Source of the DNA: Balamuthia mandrillaris
Taxonomy: Eukaryota > Discosea > Longamoebia > Balamuthiidae
DNA: 30,440 nt
Reading direction: 5' to 3'
Assembly (NCBI GenBank): GCA_031835245.1
Contig: JAVKOQ010000522.1
Location: forward strand, 1 to 30,440
Shown: one piece after another, positions 1 to 8,983 of the stretch
Layout of the letters: the number at the start of each line of letters is the position of its first letter
How positions within the stretch are numbered: the stretch's first letter is position 1
Notes under the pieces: generated by a model
The model's input: only the letters and a program-made list of their open reading frames with translations
What the model was told of the DNA's origin: nothing
Database searches by the model: none
Position numbers and translations under genes: made by a program

Positions 1-4
1 AAAA

Positions 5-96
5 TGGTAGATATCCCACCCCACGACCATAAACTTCCCACCCCACCGATAAAAATTCCACCCCTCAGGTAAAAGTCCCAACCTATTAGGGTGACA
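5..96 (+). repeat. Left terminal inverted repeat of the MULE
   Basis: It holds four tandem units of about 20 nt, each starting CCCACCCC or a variant (TCCACCCC, CCCAACCT) followed by an A-rich part such as GGTAAAAGT. The same four units occur in reverse complement at the right end. Tandem sub-repeats inside Mutator-type ends often serve as transposase-binding sites; that role here is inference. Confidence 0.8.
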
Positions 97-420
97 TGAA
101 TTATGAGTAACTCTATCGTTACATTGCTACTGTGTTTCTCTTTGCTTGGCGAGAGGAATAACCGTTGTAAAAGAAACTGTCAGGAATTGAAAGCATGCTG
201 TATCCTTGGTCAACGGTTATTCCTCTCACCATTCTTGCCCGCCATACTTTTCTTTTTGTTCCCGCCTTTTTTTTCAATAACGTTACCGTTACTTTTTCTT
301 GGGTTGTAACAAGGTCTTCTTCTTTAACTTTTTTCTTTCAACTAGAAACAGCTACACACAACCATCACACACCTTTTTTGTTTGTTTGGCTTTTTGTTTT
401 TTCCTTTTTTTTTTCTCATT

Positions 421-2958
421 ATGGAAGCGAAGAAAAAAAGATTTGCCGAGATTTACGGGTGGATTTTTGAACGAAAGGTTCCATTGCAGCAGCTTTCACG
501 GTTGTACAATGGTGGAGAGGATGCTCCGACCTTTTATCGAGTCCAATGGAGATCAACTCGTGGGCTTACAAAGCGAACAGGAGTGAAGGTGCTTAGTAAT
601 CCGCGGACCACCCTTGAAGGAGTGAAAGTGTTGGTGGCGCCTAAAGTCAAGAAGGTGAAGAATGGGGTCCTTGAGGTTGCACTCAGCGAGAATCTTCACT
701 GCTCTGGCGGCTTTGCCTGTGCTCCTCCTGCAAGAGGAAAGAAGAACAAAAAACTAAAGGACTGTGAAGTACAAAGCCGTTGGGTGGTGTTTAGAGATGA
801 GCTAAACACTGCCTACATCTACATCCAGAAGGAAGCCCAAAGCCACGGACCTGGGGTTTGCGCGCCTTCCGCTTTGCCTATGACACCTGCGCTTCGGCAG
901 TGGCTCCGCCAGATGGATGGGCAAGGAACAAAAGAAGACGGAATGAATGGGAGAGGAGGAGCAATGACGGCGCACGAGCTGCAACGAATGTTGCTGGGGG
1001 GCGCTTGTGAGCTGGTCAAGGATGCTCGGGATGTACCCACTGTGCAGGAGATTGCCACTGTAATCCACAACGGAAGGAAAAAACTGCGAATCGGCAAGAA
1101 AGGGCAAACCAGAGCAGAAGCCCTCCAAGCGGCCTTGAATCGGCCAGAACTGGCTTCTACTATCCTTTTCCCACCTTTGGAGAGCCGTGAAACGTACATC
1201 CTTGATCGCACGGCGGCCCGTCGGCCATGGATGATTTTTCTGATCGCGCCTTATGCAGTCACTGTGCTTCAGCGATGGGGTAAGGATGTAGTCGGCCTGG
1301 ACAGCATCTACAAGCTATCCAAGTCACATCACCCCGTTTGGGCACTGGGGGTGCAAGATGACTTGGGACGGAGCTGGCCTGTTGCCTTCGCTGTTGCTAG
1401 CAAGGAACGAGCAGCAGTTGTGCGCTTTTTCCTTTCGTCTGTTCGTCACTTTTTTGAGACACAGACGACAACGATCTACTCCCCAAAACCTACGTGGCAA
1501 CCCTTCGTAATGATCGACAAAGACAAGGTGGAGCGTAACGGGGCGACAAGTGCTGGCTTTCAGGTGGTGTTGTGTGACTTTCATGCACAACAACTGTGGA
1601 GAAAAAAAGTTGCGCAGTATGGTTTGTTCTCTCTCTTTCATGCATCTGCTCTCTCCCTCTCGTTGTTGCTCATACAAGTAGAAACTAACAATAATACCAA
1701 ACAACAAGGGAAGGATGATGGAAGTGTATTGGGTTTGTTAAAAAGACTGCAACATGCCATGACAGAAGATGCAGAGGAAGAAGCAACAAAAGTGTTGAAG
1801 AACTATTGCCAAAAAAAGAGGATTACCCGTTTTTGGCAGTACTTTGACAAGAACTGGCTTTCTCCTCCATGGGCATCAACGTGGAAAAGCATTGATCGTC
1901 CTGGGTACCGAGAGGGCTTGTGGAATACCAACAATGCAACAGAGACGATCTTTCGTAGCATTCTTCGTGATTTCCACTGCAAAGGCACCAAAGGGGATCA
2001 CAACTTGGTCTTAACGCTAGCAGACAATGTGTTTCGCCGCTACAATGTGGAGCTCAACCGCATCGATGTACTACAGCAACGCCCAAGCCTTGGTGTTTGC
2101 CGGCTTTGGAGGAGATATCAAGAGGGATTGCGGCTGGCACAGCACCAACAGAGTGAGAAACAGAAAGAAAAAGAAGAAATAGAGAATGGCAGCAAAAACG
2201 ATGACAACAACAACGACAGAGAGGAAAAAGAGGTAGAAGAAGGATTGAACGCACATTTTGTAGAGCTTGCTGACGGCGTTTTCAAATGGAATGAGTACGA
2301 CGTGACTATAGAATTGCCTTCATGCCCCTGTCCTTACTTTCGGTATTATGGTAGGAGGTGCAAACACGTTTTTGGACTTGCTGCTCATCTACAGAAAACA
2401 TTTTCAGATCAGAACCTTTTAGAGCTTGGGCTGAAAAGACAAACAAGACGCACCAACAGCAGCACCTCACAAGTGGCAAGAATAGTTGAAGATGACATCG
2501 TTGAAGCAGATGATACTGCCTCCCTGGAGCAACGTGTAGCGCCTGTTACCCTTGATGATGAAGATGTGGAAGGAGAGGAGGGAGATGAACAGGACGAGGA
2601 ACAGCAGGCGCTGCTACTGTTGGAGGAGCCATCGATGGATGAACTTGGTGAGGACGACGGCGGAGATCTTGAGGAAGAAACTTCTGAAGGAGAAGAACAC
2701 AACAATAAGAAAGAAGAGAAGGAGGAGAAGGAGGAGAAGGAGGAGGAGGAGAAGGAAAAGGAGAAAGACAAACTGAATGCAAACAAAAATCAAGGAACAA
2801 AGCATCAACATCCAGTGGAGCCAAAAATCGAGTACTCTAGCAAGGAAGAAGCAGAACAAGCAATCGCATATGCTACAGGGAAGTCATCACCTGGGAGGCC
2901 GCGCAATACAACAAAGAGGCCGAAAGTAGCAACCAACCTGCGACTCACAGAAGAATGA
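421..2958 (+). CDS. MULE transposase (DDE core plus SWIM zinc finger)
   Basis: An 845-residue frame. The ATG at 421 is preferred to one at 382, because the 13 extra residues are a Phe-rich run read from a T-rich leader. The catalytic core is recognisable: first Asp in GLDSIYKL (about residue 294), second Asp in VMIDKDK (about 366), the family's C-x2-H in LCDFH (385-388), and the catalytic Glu in NNATETIF (about 508). A SWIM finger C-x-C-x9-C-x-H follows at 635-649. The C-terminal third is very acidic (Glu/Asp/Lys runs), then an AT-hook-like GRPR (about 825) precedes the stop. The protein would act in the nucleus, binding the inverted repeats and moving the element by cut and paste. A 57-nt stretch at 1622-1678 has GT...AG ends, is pyrimidine-rich and is a multiple of three, so it may be an in-frame intron. 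Confidence 0.85.
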   Translation: MEAKKKRFAEIYGWIFERKVPLQQLSRLYNGGEDAPTFYRVQWRSTRGLTKRTGVKVLSNPRTTLEGVKVLVAPKVKKVKNGVLEVALSENLHCSGGFACAPPARGKKNKKLKDCEVQSRWVVFRDELNTAYIYIQKEAQSHGPGVCAPSALPMTPALRQWLRQMDGQGTKEDGMNGRGGAMTAHELQRMLLGGACELVKDARDVPTVQEIATVIHNGRKKLRIGKKGQTRAEALQAALNRPELASTILFPPLESRETYILDRTAARRPWMIFLIAPYAVTVLQRWGKDVVGLDSIYKLSKSHHPVWALGVQDDLGRSWPVAFAVASKERAAVVRFFLSSVRHFFETQTTTIYSPKPTWQPFVMIDKDKVERNGATSAGFQVVLCDFHAQQLWRKKVAQYGLFSLFHASALSLSLLLIQVETNNNTKQQGKDDGSVLGLLKRLQHAMTEDAEEEATKVLKNYCQKKRITRFWQYFDKNWLSPPWASTWKSIDRPGYREGLWNTNNATETIFRSILRDFHCKGTKGDHNLVLTLADNVFRRYNVELNRIDVLQQRPSLGVCRLWRRYQEGLRLAQHQQSEKQKEKEEIENGSKNDDNNNDREEKEVEEGLNAHFVELADGVFKWNEYDVTIELPSCPCPYFRYYGRRCKHVFGLAAHLQKTFSDQNLLELGLKRQTRRTNSSTSQVARIVEDDIVEADDTASLEQRVAPVTLDDEDVEGEEGDEQDEEQQALLLLEEPSMDELGEDDGGDLEEETSEGEEHNNKKEEKEEKEEKEEEEKEKEKDKLNANKNQGTKHQHPVEPKIEYSSKEEAEQAIAYATGKSSPGRPRNTTKRPKVATNLRLTEE

Positions 2959-3612
2959 TTGCTTGAATTAAGTTAGTATCTCTTTTTTTTAAACAAAATC
3001 TCTCCCTCCTTTCCTACTTTTAGCTAACACCTCACACAAACACCAGAAACCGAACGTACCTTTCAATCAAATTTAACAAAACCTGAAACAACAAAGAAAA
3101 GGCAGCGGCGGTGGCGGCGGCTGCACCAAAAAAACAACAAAATCAAAAAACAAAAACGCAAAGTGGTATGTTTGTCACTTTTTGTATCAAGCAGATTCTT
3201 TTTCTGAAGTTGATTTTTGTCATTTTTGAAGAGTGCAAAGCAAAGCGTACCTCTCAATGGCAAAAGAACTGTAAAACGGAAGAGATCTATGGCGTCGCAC
3301 CCGTGGTGAACTACCAGGATCCCCGAGTGGACAAAAGGAAGCCTCTCTCTCCAAAACGACAACTGAAGCCCAACCCACGGTACCAGAAAACACAGGTCGT
3401 GAAGCTCCTCTCTCCTCAAAAAAAGAACAGAACGAAGAAAAGGTGCCCAGCGTGACAAAGAAAAGACTGGCCAAAAGAACAAAACGAAAAAAAAAAGCCC
3501 CCTAAAAAATAAATTTTTGATTTTTCTGATCCCTTTTCTCCACTCTCTAAAATAATGGCCAGCGCACGCTTTGGTGGCAAAATAGCACAAAAATAATAGG
3601 TTGTTATAAATA
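2959..3612 (+). other. MULE 3' region between transposase and right inverted repeat; small basic ORF
   Basis: About 650 bp of A-rich sequence. An open frame at 3111-3455 could encode a Lys/Arg-rich 114-residue peptide, and the stretch from about 3235 is compositionally more codon-like than its surroundings. The frame has no recognisable domain and starts in low complexity. It could be a second small element gene, an extra 3' exon, or simply untranslated sequence. Nothing else is seen here. Confidence 0.3.
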
Positions 3613-3698
3613 CATATTAGGGTGGGTAATTTACCTGAGGGGTGGGACGTTTACCGAAGGGGTGGGACTTTTAGCGTTGTGGGGTGGGACGTTTACCC
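3613..3698 (-). repeat. Right terminal inverted repeat of the MULE
   Basis: Four GGGTGGG-headed units of 20-22 nt, in reverse complement and in register with the left end. The outermost conserved bases read GTTTACCC at 3691-3698. The next bases (from 3699) run straight into codons of the PP2C-like protein. Confidence 0.8.
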
Positions 3699-4395
3699 GA
3701 TTCGCAGCCTCACGTGTGGCGTGCACCACCTTTCTGGATTACATCAAGAACAATTTGCATCGCATCGACACGTTGAAGGAGGCAGGCCATTACTTGCTCC
3801 GAGCGTTCGCTCATGCTCACACGCAAATCATCGAACGACCGCCGGCAAGAAGCAACGCATTCAACTCTTGGGAGAAAGGCATCTTTCCTCGCCCTTCTTC
3901 GTCTTCCACTGGTTCTTCATATTCGTTATCTTCTTCTCCTGTGGCTTCGTTTGCGATCGGTGAAAGCGGGCATTCCGTCATCTCTTCGGGCAGAATACCT
4001 ATATCTCCACGTGCAGAACGCAAGCGAGAGGAAACAATGAGCTTCGATTACAGCGCCTCGAGTGGAAGCGTGCCGACTTCGTCTTCGATGGAAGAGCCGC
4101 ACAGAGTCAATCCTTCTTCGTCCAAGAAAAATGTCTATTCTGCTGGCACCACAACTCTCATCGGAGGAATGTTGATGGAACTTTCTGAGGTTCGTTTTCT
4201 TTTTTTGTTTTTGTTTCAGTTGTGTTAATATTTTGTATGAAACACTATAGGAAGAAATTGAGAAATTCGATTGTGAGTATATCTTTGTTTGTGCGAATGT
4301 TGGCAACTGCAAATGCTTCCTTTATGATCCTGTTTTGCAGATCGTCACTGACGTTACCAGCGGCAATCTTGGTACTTTATCTTCTATTCATTATC

Positions 4396-4431
<36 letters not shown>

Positions 4432-4464
4432 CTCTCTCCATATTAGTCCTTATTCTTCTCTCTC

Positions 4465-4502
<38 letters not shown>

Positions 4503-5700
4503 GTCAAAGCGAGCAAAATGGATGAAAGAGATCTGGGTGGACGAATCGGACCCTACGTGGGTCCCGCTGGGAATCCTGATCTTCGCAACCTTGGTCTCTT
4601 CATGCTACCCTGCAAGCAGGACTCCATCATCATGCTCCTCACCCCCGGCGTATACGACAACTTGGACCCAGAGTACCTCGGCCTGCAACCTTCGGACGTC
4701 GACCTCAACAACATTGAGTCCTGGTCGGAGGTGGAGAACGCGGAGTTAGGCGTGAAGGAGAGCTTTCGATGCGAGTACATTCTGGACATCATCTCCTCCA
4801 TCGCGGCGCATCACCATCATGACCCGAAGGAAGCGGGAAAGGTGAGACCCAAGGACGTGGTCAATGCGCTTTTGTTGCACTGCAAGAACGTCACGAAGCA
4901 CACCCGCCATTGGTCCAGAGATAATCCTTCTCATCGAGTCCCAAAAGATTATTTAAGGTTTTTGCTTCTTTCTTTCTTGCTTCTTCCTTTTAACTTTGTC
5001 GCCTTCTTTCCTTTGTTCTTTCTTTCTTCCATTTGCTCAATCACAAAAAAAAAAAAAAGGTTTCCAGGAAGAATGGATCATGCCTCCGCTGTTGCCATTT
5101 CCGTTGGCAACAACGACTTTAGCGCCCAGCGTCTCAACTTTAGAGACAAAGGTCTCCCTCCTCTACTCTTCTTTTCTTTGTTCTTTCCAACTTAGCTCTC
5201 TACTCTTGCTCACAACAACAGAGTCGTTGATGATACCGCATCCACCATGTTACAACGTGAAAAGGCTTCAACAACCGCCAGCATTCATGATAACCATGGC
5301 GGAGAGCGAGACGATGGTCTACGCCGTTTGTTGGTCGACGATGGGGACGTCCAGCATGGAGTGCATCGCAACGCCGCAGAAGCTTACCTTCCGGTTGAAG
5401 GAGGAGTTTTGCAAGCCAAAACCCTTTTTGCCGGAAGACGCACGAGTCATGGTTCGAGAGGAGGAAGAGGAGGATGAGTACGGAGAAAAAGAAACAGAAT
5501 GGAAGGAAGCCAATGGAGATGAAGAAGAGGAGGACAAAGAGAACAAGCTAGGCGATCCGATGTTGTTAGTGGATTATGACAAAGTGGAGGAGGTGGAGCT
5601 GGAATCGTGTCGCGTGGATCCGGAGAGTCTCGCCCAAGAGAGCAAACCTGAGCTGGGACAGATAATATTCTCTCTGCGTAAGGTGGAGAGCAGCTATTAG
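3699..5700 (+). CDS. PP2C-like (PPM-type) phosphatase domain protein, 5' end cut off at the MULE
   Basis: Five exons remain: 3699-4189, 4251-4371, 4510-4957, 5060-5151 and 5222-5700; all junctions are GT-AG and keep one frame. The order of conserved blocks matches PP2C-like proteins I recall from Dictyostelium: AASRVACTTF, a helical block with LLRAFAHAHTQII, AGTTTLIGGML, VCANVGNCKCF, LGGRIGPYVG with PDLRNL (here NPDLRNL), GVYDNLDPEYLG and PGRMDHAS. The C-terminal 150 residues begin with an HSP20/p23-like block (LTFRLKEEF) and end in an acidic tail. The N-terminal block carrying the first metal-binding Asp (ADGxxWG) is absent, because the MULE lies exactly where it should be encoded or in an intron just before it. 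The usual SDG of the later metal site reads TPG here, so catalysis is doubtful. The gene is either a pseudophosphatase or broken. The intron at 4372-4509 holds CT arrays. Confidence 0.72.
4399..4500 (+). repeat. (CT)n arrays in a PP2C-like gene intron
   Basis: Two CT runs (about 4399-4428 and 4456-4499), separated by mixed sequence, fill the intron up to its acceptor at 4508-4509. CT is on the sense strand. Confidence 0.9.
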
Positions 5701-6053
5701 AAGAGTGATGTGTTTGCTGATATTCACATTACACAACAAAAAAAAAAGTGCTTCATCAGGAGTTAAAACGCAAACTTACTTCAAGTGCCCCAAAGGAGTT
5801 ATTCTCTGGGCCACGAAAATGATCATCGGGCGATGAAGAGAGAGATTGCAATATTTTGGTGCCGCTAGGGATTGGAGGAAAGAAAAATGTCGGGACCTCA
5901 CCTGCGAAATTAATTGAGCCTTAAAGCAACAAGATGAAAAAATAAAATAAAACATAAGACACAAAACAAAAACACAACAGAACAACAAAACACATACCGT
6001 AGACACATAGGAAGAGAGGCGAACTTGCTTTGTAGCTCCCAAGTTTACAAAAA
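5701..6053. other. Intergenic region upstream of the Glu/Arg-rich gene
   Basis: Contains the 3' flank of the PP2C-like gene and the 5' flank of the next + gene. No ORF starts here on the + strand. The - strand carries several good splice-donor-like sites (near 5996, 5899 and 5778) and T-rich acceptor-like tracts, treated as a separate observation. No clear TATA box was seen. Confidence 0.4.
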
Positions 6054-7007
6054 ATGAAGGCCAATCCGTTCTTGCAGATGGACAAGCAGAAGCAGGAGGA
6101 GGAACAGAGAATGCGCAAGCTGTTCGAAGAGAAAATGAGGCTGAGAGAAGAGGAGCAAAGAAAAAAAGACGGCAACCACCAAGGCGAGAAGGACGAACAC
6201 GAAGCTGCGTTGGAGCAAAAGCGAAAGGAGAAGGAAGAAGAGGAAGAGCGGTGGAGAAAGGAGGAAGAAGAAAAGGAGAGAATAAGAAAGGAGCAGGAGG
6301 AGGAGGAGGAAAACAGGAGGAAGGAGGAAGAAGAAAAGGAGAGAATAAGGAAGGAAGAAGAAGCAGAAAGACAACGAAAAGAAGAGGAGGAGGAAAGAAG
6401 GAGAAAGGAGGAGGAAGAAGAGAGAAGGAGGAAAGAAGCGGAAGAGGAAAGAAGGAGAAAAGAAGAGGAAGAGGAAAGAAGGAGAAAAGAGGAGGAAGAA
6501 GCAGAAGAGAGGAGACGACAAGAAGAAGAAGAGGAGAAAGAAAGAAGGAGAAAGGAGGAGGAAGAAGCGGAGAGGAGAAGACAAGAAGAGGAAGAAGCGA
6601 GAAGGAAACAGGAGCAAGAAGAGGAGGAAGAAAGAAAAAGAAAAGAAGAAGCAGAAGAAGAAGAGAAAAGAAAACGACAAGACGAGGAAGAAGAAGCAGA
6701 AAGAAAACGAAAGGAACAAGAAGAAAGAAGGCAACGCGAACAGCAACAAGTTAATAATGCTGATGGACCTCAAGGAACTCGTGTAGTGACAAGAACAGCT
6801 ACAATCACGAAGGAAGACAAAGCGCCGGACGCTCGCACTTTAGAAGAAATCAAAAAAAAGAGGGAGGAAGAGAAGCAGAGAATACAAATGGAAGTGAGCG
6901 CAAAGAAGAGAGTAAACCCCTTCCTGGAAATGGAGAAGAAAAAGCAGGAAGAGGAAGCGGCCTTGCGCAGAAAGTATGAGGAGCTTCTAAACAAACGTGG
7001 CAATTGA
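6054..7007 (+). CDS. Glu/Arg/Lys-rich helical protein (single-alpha-helix or coiled-coil type)
   Basis: A 317-residue intronless frame. The middle (about residues 55-225) is almost wholly E, R and K in runs such as RRKEEEEE, typical of caldesmon-like single alpha helices. The less repetitive ends resemble each other: NPFLQMDKQKQEEE at residues 4-17 and NPFLEMEKKKQEEE near the C-terminus, each followed by a short charged helix ending in LFEEK or YEELL. So a short module probably flanks a rigid spacer. Between them is a Pro/Thr-containing linker (about 225-265). A cytoskeletal or scaffold role would fit such a rod, but no family is recognised. The antisense Phe/Leu-rich frames here are shadows. 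The gene is convergent with the BTB-SPRY gene downstream. Confidence 0.75.
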   Translation: MKANPFLQMDKQKQEEEQRMRKLFEEKMRLREEEQRKKDGNHQGEKDEHEAALEQKRKEKEEEEERWRKEEEEKERIRKEQEEEEENRRKEEEEKERIRKEEEAERQRKEEEEERRRKEEEEERRRKEAEEERRRKEEEEERRRKEEEEAEERRRQEEEEEKERRRKEEEEAERRRQEEEEARRKQEQEEEEERKRKEEAEEEEKRKRQDEEEEAERKRKEQEERRQREQQQVNNADGPQGTRVVTRTATITKEDKAPDARTLEEIKKKREEEKQRIQMEVSAKKRVNPFLEMEKKKQEEEAALRRKYEELLNKRGN

Positions 7008-7182
7008 AGAGAAGCGCAAAAGAATGTTGAACATAACAGTTGTCGAAATTATTTCTGTGATTAACTTGTTTGTATGAACATTAAAAAAATGTCAGTACAT
7101 CAGTATAGAAAAAAAAACATCAAACACTCACAAGCATGCTTACCTTTTAATAACCAGCCACAGAAAACAAAGAAATATAGCT

Positions 7183-8796
7183 TTACAAGGAAGGAGGAGG
7201 ATTGTTGGTGATGGAACAGCGACAACCACCTATCAGAATGACCATCGGATAAAATCTTGTCTCAAACTTGGGAAGCTTCACCGTGTCCAGCACTCTGCCT
7301 TCGCACAGGAAGCGAATGTAGCCGTTCTGCACCATCATGCCGAACCTGAGCTCCGAGTTGTTCAGGGAAGGCAAGTACACGGTGTTGAGCTTCTTGCTGC
7401 ACTTGAAGAGGTTGCCGCTGTTCAGATAGAGTCCCACACCGGCATTGGAGGAGGTCCATCCCTTGGTCTGAGTCTTGCTGGGGTCCATGTTCTCGTTGAC
7501 GATTCCCAGGCCTATCGTCTTTCCTGGAGGCGCTTTTATGTTGCTTATCTCAAAGTAGACCCGTTGATCCTCATTGACGTCAAAGGGTTCCGTGGTACGA
7601 GCCACCGTGTAGGAGCCTAGAGCGCTTATATTCTTGGCTTTGAGGCCATCCGCGCTCAGCTGAATATTGGAGTGGCACTCTCCAAACCGCCAAATGCACT
7701 TGGGAGAGGTGTTACCGGAGAGAGCCTCCATCAGACCTTCCAACTGGAAGAACTGAGCTTCTTGCAGGAGGCGACGCAGCTTCTCAGGTTTGTGGGAGGA
7801 GGAGTAACAGGGCACGCTACCATCGCGCAGGTAATTAATGATGTGTTGGAAGGTAGGGCCGTCACGGTCGATGAAGATGCGGCCGAGTCGGTCGCGCCTA
7901 TAGTTGTAACGACCACTGAACATGGCGGCTAACATCGACTCTTCTTTCGTTAGAGTCAGTCTCGAGGTGGTGTACTGTACTCCGCCTACATTCAGTTCTA
8001 TGATGTCCTCTTCTTCTTCGTCATCGTCATCTTCCTCAGCAGAGGAATACTCGTAGTCATCGTCATCATTTACGTCATAGTCATCTTCGTCATAACGATA
8101 ATTTTCATCAGCTTCTCCTTGTCTCTGTTCAGCTTGGCCTTCTCTTTCTCCTTGTCCCTTTTCTTCTTCTTCATGGTGTTGTTGCTGTTGAGGAAGACAC
8201 GATCCCTCTTGCTGCTGTTCCGAACCTTGTCCAGAAGAATCCACAATGTCCTTTCCCTTTTGCTTGCTATCTTTGTTGTTGTTTGCTTTTTGCAAAGAAG
8301 AGGCCAACTGCGGTTTATGGCTGGTTCTATTTGTTCTCTGGTTTCCACTAATGCGACGGCCTTCACCCAGCCTTCTCTGTCGTCCTCTTCCTCCTCCGCC
8401 TCTTCTTCTCTTGCTGCCATCCGGAGCTAACACTCCCAACTTGATCAATGCTTCCTTCTCTTGAGCAAAAGCCAGCTTATCCCTCCGCAAGGCCTCCCTC
8501 TCTAACTCCAACGTGGCCCACTCCCTCTCCACTGCCAAATAGAGCGGCTCCAAAAGGCGCAGCAGCACTTGCTTTCTCCGAAGAGAAGAAGCAGAAGGCT
8601 CACCTCCACCTCCACCTCCACCGCCACTACCACCTTGTTGATCTTCATTCTCTTCTTTTGCAAGTAGGGAATGAAGAAGAGAAGAGGCAACAGCAGCTGA
8701 AGAAGAAGAAGGGGAAGAAGAGGAAGAAGAGGAGGCGGAGAGAGGATGACAACGACGATAGGAAGAGGAAGAGGAGGAGGAAATGCTGGTTGGCAT
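7183..8796 (-). CDS. BTB/POZ (T1, KCTD-type) plus SPRY domain protein
   Basis: A 537-residue frame without a required intron. Residues 1-60 are Ser-rich, followed by a Gly run, a helix (about 85-120), a basic RRRGGGGRGRQRR patch, Gln-rich sequence and an acidic stretch of Asp/Glu. The BTB T1 domain runs from about 264 to 360 (IIELNVGGVQYTTSRLTL, then GRIFIDRDGPTFQHIINYLR and FFQLEGL), as in KCTD adaptors. The C-terminal 165 residues have SPRY features: YFEISN, GLGIVN, GVGLYL, LRFGMMVQNGYIRFLCEGR and FYPMVIL. Known KCTD proteins often bind cullin-3, and SPRY domains recognise short peptides, so a substrate adaptor for a CUL3 ubiquitin ligase is a reasonable inference. The ATG at 8796 is the first in frame. 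Confidence 0.8.
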   Translation of the reverse strand: MPTSISSSSSSSYRRCHPLSASSSSSSSPSSSSAAVASSLLHSLLAKEENEDQQGGSGGGGGGGGEPSASSLRRKQVLLRLLEPLYLAVEREWATLELEREALRRDKLAFAQEKEALIKLGVLAPDGSKRRRGGGGRGRQRRLGEGRRISGNQRTNRTSHKPQLASSLQKANNNKDSKQKGKDIVDSSGQGSEQQQEGSCLPQQQQHHEEEEKGQGEREGQAEQRQGEADENYRYDEDDYDVNDDDDYEYSSAEEDDDDEEEEDIIELNVGGVQYTTSRLTLTKEESMLAAMFSGRYNYRRDRLGRIFIDRDGPTFQHIINYLRDGSVPCYSSSHKPEKLRRLLQEAQFFQLEGLMEALSGNTSPKCIWRFGECHSNIQLSADGLKAKNISALGSYTVARTTEPFDVNEDQRVYFEISNIKAPPGKTIGLGIVNENMDPSKTQTKGWTSSNAGVGLYLNSGNLFKCSKKLNTVYLPSLNNSELRFGMMVQNGYIRFLCEGRVLDTVKLPKFETRFYPMVILIGGCRCSITNNPPPSL

Positions 8797-8983
8797 TTTG
8801 TTCTTCCTCCTTTCTTTTTGGGCTTTGTGTCTTTCTTTGTCTTGCCAACCAGAAAAAGAAGAAGGAGAGGAGGAAAGAGGCGCAGACGAGCGAAGGAGAC
8901 TTCTTTCCGAAAGACCTGTTATAGGAACAGATACAGAAGTAGGAACGAGAAGGAGGAATAAGAAGAAAGTAAATAAAAATCAT

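Larger units (their letters stand above)
1..3698 (+). mobile_element. Mutator-like (MULE) DNA transposon, apparently near full length
   Basis: The two ends are inverted repeats of each other: the reverse complement of about 3613-3698 aligns in register with about 5-96. Between them is one long open frame with a MULE-type DDE core and a SWIM zinc finger. Long inverted repeats plus a MULE/SWIM transposase define the Mutator superfamily. The right end lies at about 3698, directly against coding sequence of a PP2C-like gene. Only four bases are visible left of the left repeat, so the 8-11 bp target duplication expected for Mutator elements cannot be confirmed; those four (aaaa) do not match the bases following the right end. 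The left terminus may therefore extend beyond the window. The open transposase frame suggests a fairly young copy, although the two inverted repeats have diverged at many positions. Confidence 0.85.

Noticed and set aside
382-420. Earlier ATG of the transposase frame
   Set aside because: Adds only a Phe-rich stretch encoded by a T-run leader; the next ATG begins normal charged protein sequence.
3063-3590. 175-residue minus-strand frame in the 3' part of the MULE
   Set aside because: Phe/Leu-rich translation of A-rich sequence, without ATG support or motifs.
6045-6773. Long minus-strand Phe/Leu/Ser-rich frame opposite the Glu/Arg-rich gene
   Set aside because: It is the antisense shadow of GAA/GAG/AGA codons; the composition is wholly explained by the + strand gene.
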